Below are positions 26,254-38,145 of a stretch of DNA of 64,000 nt, piece by piece; position 1 is the stretch's first letter, and every line of letters begins with the position of its first letter. The translations under genes were made by a program, and so were the position numbers. The stretch comes from Rotaria sp. Silwood1 (taxonomy: Eukaryota > Rotifera > Eurotatoria > Philodinida > Philodinidae): assembly GCA_905250075.1 (NCBI GenBank), contig CAJNOP010000081.1:682001-746000 (forward strand), given 5' to 3'. The notes beneath the pieces are model-generated. The model had not been told where the DNA came from, searched no databases, and worked only from the letters and a program-made list of their open reading frames with translations.

Positions 26254-29200
26254 GTTATTGTTATGAGAATTAATATCATTTATATTAGTTAAACAAGTTT
26301 TTGTTATTGATTTTATTGTTGATGTATCAATAGTATGTGTTGAATCTGATGGATAAGAATTTGATATTACTAATGAATTATTTATTCTATCGATTGATTT
26401 TGGTGAATCTTTATTAGATGTTGATGTTGTTAAACGACGTGTTGACCCAGGTGAAGGTGTTGAATTAATTCGATGTAATTCATCATGTTCTTGTTTGAAA
26501 CGATTTGTTGTAGATAATTGAATAACAGGTGTTGTTGTTGTTGTTTCTGTTGTAGTTATAATACTATCATGTTTCTTTTTAGTATAAGAAGACGAAGTCT
26601 TTTTAAGCTTTTTTAATTGATAATCATTATTAGATTGATTTGTTGACGCATCTGTCTCAATATCAAATGGATGATGATTAGATAAATGAGGATGTTTTTT
26701 TGAATGTCGTTTTTTTGATTGTAATGGAGAAAATGATTGATATTTAGTCTTATCTGTTAATGCTATTTCATGATTTAATGTTGCAATTTCAGAAGATAAT
26801 AAAACATCATGTGGATTATGAATTAATGTTGATGTTACGGTTGCTCTCATACTTGATGATGGTAGTGGTATAGTACGATCAGGATTGAATGCTTTTCGAC
26901 GTATACGAAATTTAGCAGCTTGAAAAATTTTCCAATAAATAATACACATACCAATAAGAGGAATATAAAAAGCTCCAATTGTGGATATAATAGTATATGG
27001 TACATTGCCAATTAAATGACATTGACCTGGTGGACGACCACGTTTGTCACGAAATATAGGAAATAGATGAGAACTTGATATAAGTATGGATGTTGCCCAT
27101 ATAATACATATAAGAATAAGAATACGAGCAGGTGTACGTTTTGTTGCATAGTCCACTGATTTTTTTTGTATAAAGAAAAAATAAATAAATAAAGTAATTT
27201 ATTAGTCTACCTAATGTTAAAAATGTTAATAAGAAAAATTCAAGCGAAAGTTTTAAATAAATGCTCTCATTCTAGCATTATCTGTATTGTTTTGAATCAA
27301 TATTATTTTTCTATTGAAAATCTATATTTTTTGAAATATAAAGGTGTAACATTAAGATAAATTACTACAATAAATTATTGAATTTTGAAAACAAAAATCA
27401 GAATAGAAAAATAATATTGTCTATAACGTTTTGATTAGTACACAAAATTAACATTAAAAAAACCTCTGATCAATCTTAAAACTGTGAAAATATATCGATT
27501 TTCATATCGAAACAAGTCATATATAGTCATATTGATAAAGTATATATCGCAAAAATTATTAAAAATGGACAATGTAGTTTCTAAAGACATTAAATTTGTC
27601 TATGTTTTCTCTTCTAGTGGTTATTCATGTCAATGTTTGTCACTGATGGCTAATATTTTTAGTAAAAGATTTCTGATTCGATCAAAGGATATGTATCGTT
27701 ATCTTCTCAATTTAATCTTCAATAATGATCCTATCAGTTACTTACAGTTAGTAATAGCCCAATATCGATCGAGTGCAATGGCAACAAGATGTAATATAGA
27801 AGCCGTACAACAAAGTAAATCAATCATAACCCAAGCATCGCAAACTATTGATCCAAGTACCCATGAACGTGTCACTTCTTTTAGTACAGCTATTGGCATA
27901 ACCTAAATAAATATACATATATATTATTTTAAATGATCAATGTTTCTCTGTTTTTTGTTTCATTTGAGAAATATTTTTCATCTAATAAAAATTCTTCTTT
28001 TTATATTTGATCGATTAGATAATTGTTTTTTAGTAGAAATGTCTTCCAATATTATACTAATCAATCATTATTCACAATGTTACTAAAGAAGAAATTCTAT
28101 TTGAGCATAATCATATTTTTTCTGTTTATATTATAAATTGGTTCAACAAACATTATATTGTCACTAATTTGCTTTTTATTATTCTGTAAATAAATATAAT
28201 TATTATATTTATTAGTTGATTCATTTTTCTTTTTTATCTTCTTATCATAAGCATCAATTTTACACACATCTGCTATTCATTCTATCGTTATTTTCTTTTA
28301 ACTTGTGCCTATTGAATTTCGATCTGTTTGTACATGTACACTAAGGACACTTGAAAAACAACTAACCAACATTCTATATATCTATATCTATAACTATATA
28401 TATATTGAATGGCATGGTTTCTACATAGCGTGAGTGCAATTATGCTATCTGACAGTCCACATAAATGACATTGACTTCTTTGTACATCGTAACTCATTTG
28501 CTATCAGTATGTATGATCTGTATAGCCACTTGACAAACATTGATGTGACAACATACTTCCATACGTCTAATTTATTGTTTAGTAAATAGTTATTGGAATA
28601 AGTCAACGAAGTCTGTCCGTATATATGAAAGAGAGAAAAAAAGATTCTTTTATATATAGACAAAGAAAATTCCAAGAATAATCATCCATAGCATGCATAC
28701 ATATATATATATATACAAGAGAGAAAGATGCTAATGTCGAATGACAAGCAAATAATTCAACTGACTAACTCTGCTGCCACTGCTTTTGTTGTTATTGTTG
28801 ATCGACATGTTTAATCAGACGGGTAATATGCCTCATTCCAAATGCTGATGTGGTAATGTTGATGATGACAGACTCAAAGTTTACTTGTCTATGCACATAC
28901 GAAATATATCTATAAGTATGTAAGGTAGATGAATTTTCATTGAAATAAAGACAACTATACTTATTAGACAACAAACAAGAAGAACAAAACAAAAAAAACC
29001 TATGAAACAAAACCAATGTTTGATGTGTCTTTTTTTACTATAAAAGATTTGATAACATCAATTTTCACAAAATTCTCTATTGTGATTCAGTCCTTATTTT
29101 GCTTTTTTGTTCTTAGTTTCTAGTCTTTTACAATCTTACATTCAGAAAAGAAGAATGACAGAGATCGATGTAGTAAACATCAGTAAAAACTCGAGTGTTA

Positions 29201-30755
29201 AACAAAAAACAACAGAAGAAAAGAAAATAACTGAATGATGGAATGACAAAAAAAGAATAGAATAAAAATAATGCATGTGAATCTTTCTATATTGTATATA
29301 GAATAGGAGAAAGATTGTGCGTGGCATTGAATAATAATTATAATAATAAAATCAAACTGTAACCATGCACAACGAGAATAAGAGAGAAACGAGTCGAAGC
29401 AAAATCAGATGAGAATATTTCTTTCTCTTTCTTTTCTTTTTCTATCAATATATCCATCACAATCATCACTCATGTTTCGTAATAATAACAATAAAAACAA
29501 TAATAATAGAAATAGTAACAGCAGTAGCAGCTGGTTTATTCTTTGTTTTCTATCAACTTTAGAATATAGTAAACGCTTTTCGATTGCTTTAAGCAAAAAA
29601 AAAGAAAAATCTTTTTTTTTTTTTTACATGTTTATATCTATAGATAGATAGATATTAAGCAGAGTGGATCGTCTTCAGTGTATCGTTTATCTCTAAAATC
29701 AAGGATCATTTGGTCGAACCAATTATTTGTGCTCGTCTTGACGTCATAAATAAGTCGAGTGTATTTGTTTATTTATTTGTTTGTTCTTGAATAAACGAAG
29801 GCAATAGCATTAAGTAATCAGAAAAAAAAACTTGTATACATGTCGAAATGAGACTGTCGACTTTTTCTTCTCATGTTATCATCAAACAAAAAGAGGAAGA
29901 AAGAACCATGAAGATAATACTGTTCTAGCACATGTAGGTCATCAAGAAACAATTCTTTTTTGCTACGAAACAACAAATGTATATAATACACGTATTTATG
30001 AAATAACTAAGACAAAACTCAAGACATACAGTCATAATTCTTTTCATTATAGTCTTGTTGTAGAACGAGAATTTCTGTCAACAGCATTAACATATCGTCA
30101 ATTTCTTAATAGGAATAGATATAGACAACGAGAAACAAAAACTACTTTAGATATAAAGACTGATGGATGGATATACGAACGTCAAAGACTGCTTCATAAT
30201 ATATGTCAAACTATCCATTAGGACAGTTACTAAGATTAATTAAATCGAGATATTGAAAAACAATGATCTTTTTTTTCCCTATTCCATTTTCTTCGTTTTT
30301 CATATATTTCTTTATCATTATAATTGGACAGTTTAAAGAAGAAACAAAAATAAAGAAAAGAAACAAACAAATTGAAGTTATTAATGACTTACCATAGAAG
30401 CTACCATTAAATCAGCTACGGCTAATGATACAAAAAGATAATAGGCAACTGAATGAAGACTTTTTTCGATTTTAACAGCAACTATAACTAGTATATTTCC
30501 AGTTATTGTCGCTAATATAATTGTACCAAGAATAATTGCTGTTAATATACAATGTTGTACAGACACAAGTATCGATGATGATATTGGATGATCTGTTGAT
30601 GCTGTTAGGTCGTTGTTTGAACTGTCGCCATCGGTTATAACACTTGGATCGATTACGTCTCCAAATATAACTGACGACGTATTGAACTGAGCAAAAGTAC
30701 CATTGACACACGAGAGATTGTATGTTAAAAAACAGTCCATCGAATCGACGAACAT
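25903..30755 (-). CDS. 5-HT1-type serotonin receptor (class A GPCR)
   Basis: Three exons, 30393-30755, 27746-27902 and 25903-27155, join in phase to 590 residues with all seven membrane segments. The N-terminus has N-glycosylation sequons (NLS, NGT, NTS). TM1 is about 62-93 and TM2 about 103-125. TM3 carries Cys142, the amine-binding Asp149, the CCTASILHL block typical of 5-HT1 receptors, and DRY at 166-168. ECL2 has the partner Cys219. TM5 reads [13 protein letters not shown] with Ser231/Thr232 at the ligand positions. TM6 has [11 protein letters not shown]7 NSLLNPVIY, and the tail SPDFRQAF. These point to a Gi/o-coupled serotonin receptor at the neuronal plasma membrane. The third intracellular loop is very long (about 250 residues), with Thr and Asn runs; the Asn run is an ATT-type microsatellite (26225-26264). 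The TM3 exon is hidden under a longer antisense ORF. Octopamine or dopamine specificity is less likely. Confidence 0.9.
27903..30392. other. Intron 1 of the serotonin receptor gene
   Basis: A 2.5-kb interval between the TM1-2 exon and the TM3 exon. It holds TA microsatellites and AT-rich sequence. No ORF shows acceptor and donor support. Confidence 0.6.
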
Positions 30756-33700
30756 AAAGTCGGAAAGACTTCGATTCGATTTTTATAGAAACGTTAATTA
30801 TATTATTTATCAATTTATGTTTGGCTCGATGCACTGAAATCAGGTTATGGGTACCAATTGAACGAGCCCGAGCGGGCGAGGCCATATGGTGATAAAAGTA
30901 TACAAAAAAATCTTCTTCACCTGGTCGCCGGCAATATCATCGTGATTATTGTTTTATCATTATCATTACTAACGTTTCGTCGAACGAATGTGATAGATTC
31001 TGAAAATATTTGTTGCCTAGAGAAGCATGAAACAATAAATAATATTTCTTTTTACTGTAAGAGAGAAACCAGCACAGAAGAAAAAAGCGAGGGAAAGATA
31101 GAGAGAGAGAGACAAAAGAAAATAAGGCTGACTGCGGCTGTTGCTAGCCTATCTTATCTTTCTCTTGAGAATCGCGCTATCTCCTTCTCTTCCCGCCTCA
31201 AAAAACAATATTCACTGTTCGAACAAGGATGACAACTAAGAGAGAGAACCAGAAAATGTCTTACGAAAAAGAAATCAATATTTCCCTTAATTTCAAATAT
31301 ATCTAGGTTTTCACATTCGAAAGCAAACAGCAATCAATCGTGCCATTTCAGCCATTCACTTGATCTTGTTGTTTTTTTGCGCATCTCTTTCAAATGATAA
31401 TTATTTCCATTCACCTAACAGTAGGTTTCCTAGTAAACAGTTATTGGAGTATTGATCAAATAACCTATTACGTATCATAAGCATTATGAGTATGTTTATT
31501 GTACATTCTTAATAAGAAGGAAAAAGTACGAAAAAACGGCCATCTTTAATGTTGGATCAACAAGCTTATAAAGAAAAACGACATGATGATGGGAGTTGAT
31601 GATAAGAGACCTCGAGAGAAAAATCACACCATATACATACGATATCAGATCAAGTCATCTATATATGTCTATGTAGATTTTAACGGTGTCTTCAGATTAT
31701 ATCGTCATAAAAATCCAATTAGACGGAAAGAAAAAGAATGAAATAGACACAAAAAAGAGTTGTAGTTTGACTATCTTCAAAATAAGAAATTTTTTCTTTC
31801 TCAAAAACAAACATGAATAATATAGATATATTTCGTTGAATTCTCTATTTTTCTCTAATATGATCGATCATGCTCACTATTTTATGCTAAAACAGATGTC
31901 AATACATGTACACTTGTTTGACAAGAATGTTTTTCTCAAAACAAGAAAAAAAAGAAGCACAGACAAGTAAAAATCCATAAAACCTCGTAGTTTATACTTG
32001 CATCTGATCTCCATCTCTCTCTCTCTCTCATCAGCTCTTTGAGACAAGCCAAATACACACATTCATATAAAAACACAGCCTGATATACTAGTCGAATTTT
32101 TTTCATTTCCTTTTCCTGTTTTTTCTCTCATTCTCTTATTATCTTTCTTTCTTCATATTTTGGAAAACAAAAAAAAAAAAAAAAGGTAATCGACGATGGT
32201 AACAACAGTCATACATTGTACCTTTTTCTCTTCTCCATGTTGCATAGAAAATACTATCTGTTATTTGTGTGTGCTATAATAATACAAGAATATATGTCAT
32301 TGTTGTATGAAAGTCATCGATCATCACGTATATTAGCTGTCTTGTTATTCAAACCATACATAATTATTATTTTTATTATTATTATTATTATTATTATTCC
32401 AGAGTTTATTTTCTCACCTGTTTTCATTCATAGATAATAATCTTTTTTCTATAAATTGACTGTATCAAGGATAAATAAAAATAAATTTAAAGAGGTTAGA
32501 TTTAGATTACTTTAAACAATATATATATAGATATATACATATATATCTATATATATATAGGCATGCAAGCTATTATTTGTAGTGCAGTCCCTAACTGAAT
32601 TAGTTCCATACACTGCCGAAAATTAGCCACGCAAGCTGAGTGAATACTTTACATGGATTGTTTTTCGCTTGCTCAAGTGAACGAATTCCCCATTGAACGG
32701 CAATCAACATAAAGAATTTTTCACATGCATACACACGCTTTGCTATTCATTAGATACAACCATGATAATAAAGAAGACCAGTAGTACCTTAAGGGTAGTA
32801 CTTATTGGTTGAACGACTCATCATATTTCTACAAGAACGAGAGAAACAACCGCTAAAAGAATATAATTTGTAAAATGTTTTAATCATGTTCTTGTTAGTT
32901 GCTTCTTCCTCTATTTATTGTTTGAAAATATCAAATCTGCTTAATACAATAACTATCTATAGTAGTTGTCCAAAAGCGCCCATTATGACTTCTTTTAATA
33001 GCGTTACTGTCGGGTGCGCTCTTTTGCTTTTGTGCGAAACAACAAAACAGTTCTATCAAATTAGAGTGATATATTTGACAGAGCTGCACAAGAACTCTCA
33101 TAGAGACGAACGCTCTGAATAGCAAGTACTAGACAAATGCAGAAAAAGAGAAGAAAACGGAAATAAAGAAAAAAAAGAAAAAAAAAAAGAAAAGAGAGCT
33201 CTCATCAAAGTGAGCTTGTCCATCGCGCTATATTTTTGTTTCATGCTTGCATGCATGATCAATAGCTGCTAGTATGTCTCTCTTGCGACTTACTTGGAAA
33301 TCATAAAATCATTATTACGTTCTTTGCATCGTTTTCACTCGTCATATTATCATAGCCTACAGAGATCAATTCATGTGCTCGAATGATTTCTGATTACACG
33401 TGTTGATCATATTGGTACGGTCGTTTTCTTTTTTTTTTTTGACACAAAGAAAAAGAAAGAAGAGCAATACTACTCGATTCAAATCATTCATTAAAAGATA
33501 ACATATTCATCAAAGATGCCAAATAGAAACATCGTAGAACGAAGAAGACAAGTACTTAGATCAACATTGAAAACATCAAACTCAAATGTCATTATTGACT
33601 TAGATACATGGAGAAACATACGAGAATACTTTGTTGATAGAAAAACGAGATGTATATGTATATTATTCTTCCTGTCGTCGATGAAAAATTTCTTAATGCC

Positions 33701-34784
33701 AATTTTTTCCTATAATCACCTTTGAAGATGTTTTAAACACAAAAGTCTCTCGAAGGAAATCATTCATCGTCGGGATAAATTATTCGAACTTCAAGACTTA
33801 ACATTCATACGAATGTCAACTAGCTAGTGACACAAAAAAAAGCAGAAGGTAGAAAATGATCGAGACCGACATAAAAAAAGGAAATGAGAAGGGAAACTGT
33901 TGTGATTAGAATAAATATGAGGGATTCCAGATTAGAAAGCGAGAAAAATCGTTGTCTAGATTTCTATTTAAAGTCAGGTAATGTCAACTTCAAAGAAATC
34001 TTACTAAAATAAATAAAAGAAATAAACATCGATATGAGTAAATAGTCTATACGTTTTCATCTCGTTGTTCTCTTTAATGTTCATTCAATACTAGTAGACA
34101 AATGATGGTTACCTTACTTTAGTGCATGCTATACGTTAGAATATTTGAAGAACTCTCATTTTTCAATAAAAATCTGATGATTCAATTGAAAAAAAACGGA
34201 GAAAAAAGAAAAAAAACACACCTTACTGTGCTCGAGAATTTTTAATAGGCACTTTTAATAACGATGCTAATGCTTTTTTTCTCGTCATATTATGTGCACA
34301 GCAGTTGTATTTTTCTTTTGTTTCATGAATAGCGAATAACAGTGGATTGCAATAGTTAGAAATGCGCTTGCAATAAGGGACTACTAAGAAACGATAGCTT
34401 AAAAATCATCTACAGTCGTCTTCTACCAAAGCGGAAGAAACACATATATTGTTGTTTCTCTCTCTCTCCCTCTCTCTGGTCGTATTTGACTATTTCTTTC
34501 TCTCTCATATTTAGAAATGGCATACATACAAACAAATAATCAATGTAAGCCATCGGGCAAAAAAGATGCGCTAAAGAAAAGAGATCACGGCGCGAAAGAA
34601 AGAACAATGCAATAGAAAAAAAATTTTGTTGGGCCATAGGCAAAGCATCAGAAAAAGAAAAGTGTCATATTTCTGTCGATGATTATGGTTGCTATTCATT
34701 TCTCTTTTCTTTTTCTTCTCGTTGGATTTATTTAGTTTTCTTTTAGTTTTTATTAATAATATTAATAATATTCTTTATTTTATT
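30756..34784. other. Intergenic region with no recognisable gene
   Basis: About 4 kb upstream of the receptor start codon and downstream of USE1. It is rich in CT/GA, ATT and TA microsatellites (for example 32366-32398 and 32520-32560). It probably includes the receptor promoter and 5' UTR, but no element can be placed with confidence. Confidence 0.4.
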
Positions 34785-37700
34785 TTATAAATCTGTATGA
34801 TTTTCATTCGCATAATTTAATAATAAACTTATATAGTCTGTAGATTTCGTCGTTGTTGTTATATTTGAAGTGTTAATTGTTGTTTCATTATTAGAAAGAT
34901 TTAATGAACTTGATTTCGAACCAGTATTTGAATGTATTATTGTGACTGTTCGTTTACGAAACATTCGCATAAATAATGTTAAATAAATAAATGTAATAAT
35001 AACAATAATAAGCATTAAATATATCCAACAATTAGATGCGTTATATGCATTGTGTTTTAAACGTTTGCCTTGTATTGTGAGTTTAGCTGTATTATTATCA
35101 ATTAAATTTTCTGCTTCAGTAATTTTCTAACAAAAAAAAAATAAAAAAATAAATCATTATTGAATATTGAAAGAATGAATTTAAAACAATTAAAACAAAC
35201 TTTTTGATCACTTATAACAACATCATGAAGAAGTTTTGCATTATTTAAAAGACTTTTAGTTGTTACTCTCATTGAGGTAGCTATTTCATCTTGTTTATCT
35301 TCTTCAGATTGTATATGTTGTTGTTGTCGATTTAAATTTGCTAGAAAATAAAAAATCAATGCCGTCAAGATCTATTTGATATAATTTCATCAAAGTATAA
35401 ACAGTTAAAAGGTGTTGTTTAAACATCATTCGACATCAATTCTTTCAGTTAGACTCAATCTAATCAACTAGATAGTTTCGTCTCAAATCATTCAAATATA
35501 ATTTACTTACGACGACTAGGTTTATTTGATGCATTCAGATTTTTTTCTATTTCAGTAGAAGCTATTGCAGTAGTTGTCACTTCAACTTGCTGTTCTTTTA
35601 TAGATATATCTGTTGATATCTGTTGAATAATTTGTCGAGGAAATGTTTGATCTGCCTGAAAAGAAAATTTAATCGTTGCAAATAATATTTTAGATATCAA
35701 AAATATGTAGAATATTCTTTTAAGTTTTTTTTCTAAAACTACATCAATGTTGTTAAGCCTGAACAATTACATTTTATCTTAGAAACAACATGAAATGGAA
35801 AGAATGAGTTTAAGACTTTCAACTAAGCCAATTCAGAGAAATTAAGCTAATGATCATGGTCAAAGCTATAAAAGGAAATAGATTCCAATTGATATTTCTA
35901 AGAGAAATTGAAATACATTAGCTAGGTCATTATTCAAGTCAGAAATAGAAAAATCTTCAATCTTATAGTATAATTTTAATTTTTAGATAAACAGAAAATG
36001 TTTGACATTTTATACATTCATTTTGATATTTACTGATATAATTGACGAGAGAACATATTCAACTATTGGGCACTATTGAGTTTCATATTATAGCTACAAG
36101 TTGATCTCTGTGAGGTTAATAAAATCTCAAGACAAAACTTTTTACTAACAAGCGGTCTCTTCCAACTGATAAATCTCATTTTAATCGAGCCTATGTGCAT
36201 TTACAGTACTATTTAAAATGAATGTCGTAGTCACAGAAAAACTGTTTCCTAAATTTCGACTTGAAATTTTGTATAGAGACAAGTCTTAACAGGAGTAGTT
36301 TTTTGAAAATGGTTCAAATTTTTGCGGCTATTCTTCTTCTGATATAGTTTTAGTAATAATGTATCTTTTACATTGCTCATATAAACCACTAGATTTTATG
36401 TTCGTAGTTTAAGATAGAAGTAAATCAAAAGATATGAAACTACTCTCATTAAGGTCTGTCTTTATGCAAAGTTGCAGCTAGAAATTCGAAAATCAATCTT
36501 TTTTTGTTATCACAGCATTCATTTAAACAATACTGTAAAAGTGCAATATCTCTTTAACAATAAGCTGAAAGCATGAACTCTTTTCAGAATATTCCTAGAT
36601 CATTTAGGTTTAGATAATGCGCATACTTTTAATTCAAAATTAATTCATCAACTGGAAAACTTCCCTCGTAACATCGACGGCATTTTCGGAAAATCCAAAA
36701 TAAAGGATTTAGACTACGGACATGAATCTTTTAAGACTTGGCTTAATTTCACACAGATCTACTTGTGGCCAAAATATGAAGCCAAAAAGAGTCTAACGAG
36801 TGGATATGTTGCGTTGTCAGACAGTCGATATAGTGTTTATAAGAGACACTCTTTTCATTTCAACTTTTGGCTCTTGAGTGGGCTTTGCGTATAGACAACC
36901 GAGCTACAAAGCTTGAGTATACTGTCTTATACAGTACATTGAAATGCTTACACAAACGTAAAAATTTTGTCATCATCTTCGATTACTCATAATAATAGAC
37001 AATATGTTTAAAAAAAACATTGAATTCAGTATGACTGATACGTTGATTCCTCCACTACCAATGATTAAATCTGATACTGTTTTGTTACACGTGAATAAGA
37101 CCTAAATGGAAAATTAGAGTTAGATCAACGAAAACTGCCGAAAGTTTTCTTTATCATCAGTGTCAACACTTTAATGCCTGAGACACATTATTAATAGAAT
37201 CAGCAAATCCACAATGTAATTCTTCTTTTTCCTGTGAGCATTAATGTTTTATCATTATTCTGTTTTTCAGTAAAATAGACCGGAAGCTTTTCTTTCACTA
37301 GTTAAAAATGAATAAAAAAAATGTTGATGTGTTTTTTTTCGAGTGCACATCATTTGACATCATTTTCGAATTCTTTCTGAACTGTAACGCCGTTATACAG
37401 TCTAAAGTTTGAGTTGAAAATAAGAAATACTAACTGTCTATCAACTGAATAGCTTAAAAAGATTACTCTCTTCCTTCCTACTCATAACTTTCCGGCGAGA
37501 ATCTAACAGAGATTGTTGAACCTACTTCAAAATGAAAATGCTTCGGTTCCTATGGCTTTACATTCTTCCTTTCACGTCACTCATGTGTGAAAATATCTTG
37601 CTTGAACATAATTAAAAATTATGATCCCTATGGAAACTGAAAATAATTTCCTTTAGTGAAATTTTGTCTTGGTTATGCCTACTAAATTAGTTGAGTCAAT

Positions 37701-38041
37701 ATTTTCACGAAGCATATCAATTCTTCGTTTATATTCATCAAGTTGTTTTGAACTTGGTCGACTAAAATTAACAAAAATAAATCTTTTCTTAGTTATCTAT
37801 TGAAAACAAAAGGAATAGACTTTTACTTTATTGATTTACGCATATCAGTTAACATATCTGTTAATGCTTTAACAAACTAAATGACCAAAAATGAAAAATA
37901 TATATAGAATATATTTTGTTTTACTTGACTAAGTTTCCAATCTTCAATAGATTTTGCTTCTAGAAGTTTTTCAGTTGATAATAATAATCTTCGAAAACTT
38001 TTTTCTGTTGTTAAATGTGACGATGAAATTATTGGTGTCAT
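34785..38041 (-). CDS. USE1: USE1-like SNARE of ER-Golgi retrograde traffic
   Basis: Six exons, 37925-38041, 37827-37876, 37683-37761, 35511-35655, 35201-35340 and 34785-35126, join in phase to 290 residues. The order follows USE1: an N-terminal helical region (IEDWKLSQFVKALTDML), a second block (LDEYKRRIDMLRENI) matching human NEYSRKVDFLKGML, a linker, and a SNARE motif with Asp175 where USE1 family members carry Asp at the central layer (VVISDQKK). A membrane anchor follows at about 210-230 (WIYLMLIIVIITFIYLTLF). USE1 is a Qc-type SNARE for Golgi-to-ER vesicle fusion. Unlike human USE1, which ends a few residues after the anchor, this protein has about 55 more residues rich in Ser, Thr and Asn. 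The ATG directly follows a TTATTTCAG acceptor about 100 bp after the HACD3 stop, suggesting trans-splicing. Confidence 0.85.
35656..37682. other. Intron of USE1 containing a dispersed repeat copy
   Basis: A 2-kb intron in a gene whose other introns are short. Its part at about 37061-37560 resembles about 57760-58140 in the LRRC42 intron, in the same plus-strand orientation. No ORF is convincing. Confidence 0.5.
37061..37560 (+). repeat. Diverged dispersed repeat, copy 1
   Basis: Collinear blocks are shared with copy 2: AAAACTGCCGAA, then CCACAATGTAATTCTT against CGACAATGTAATTCTT, then TTTTCAGTAAAATAGA against TTTTCAGTAAAGTAGA, then CTCTTCCTTCCTACTCATAACTT against CTCTTCCTTATTCTTAACTT and ATTGTTGAACCTACT against ATTGTTGAGTCTACT. 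No coding capacity remains visible. Ends are approximate. It is likely a decayed mobile element sitting in an intron. Confidence 0.5.
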
Positions 38042-38042
38042 C

Positions 38043-38145
38043 TGAAATAATAAAACTGAATTTTATTTATTTATCTTGTTTTTGTTGATCATAAATCTGA
38101 ATTCTTTTAGTCAAGTAAAGAACAAAAAAAAAAGAAATTTGTCTT
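38043..38145 (-). promoter_or_regulatory. Intercistronic region HACD3-USE1 with 3' splice acceptor
   Basis: About 100 bp separates the HACD3 stop (38146-38148) from the USE1 ATG (38041). The segment ends in a pyrimidine-rich acceptor, TTATTATTTCAG, immediately before the ATG. Space is too short for a normal promoter plus 5' exon, so spliced-leader addition to a dicistronic precursor is the simplest reading. Confidence 0.5.

Noticed and set aside
27484..27906. 140-aa plus-strand ORF
   Set aside because: It is the antisense of the serotonin receptor TM3 exon, whose minus-strand reading has conserved Cys, Asp and DRY residues and exact splice phases.
29832..30221. 129-aa plus-strand ORF in the receptor intron
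   Set aside because: Composition is that of random AT-rich sequence; no homology or splice support.
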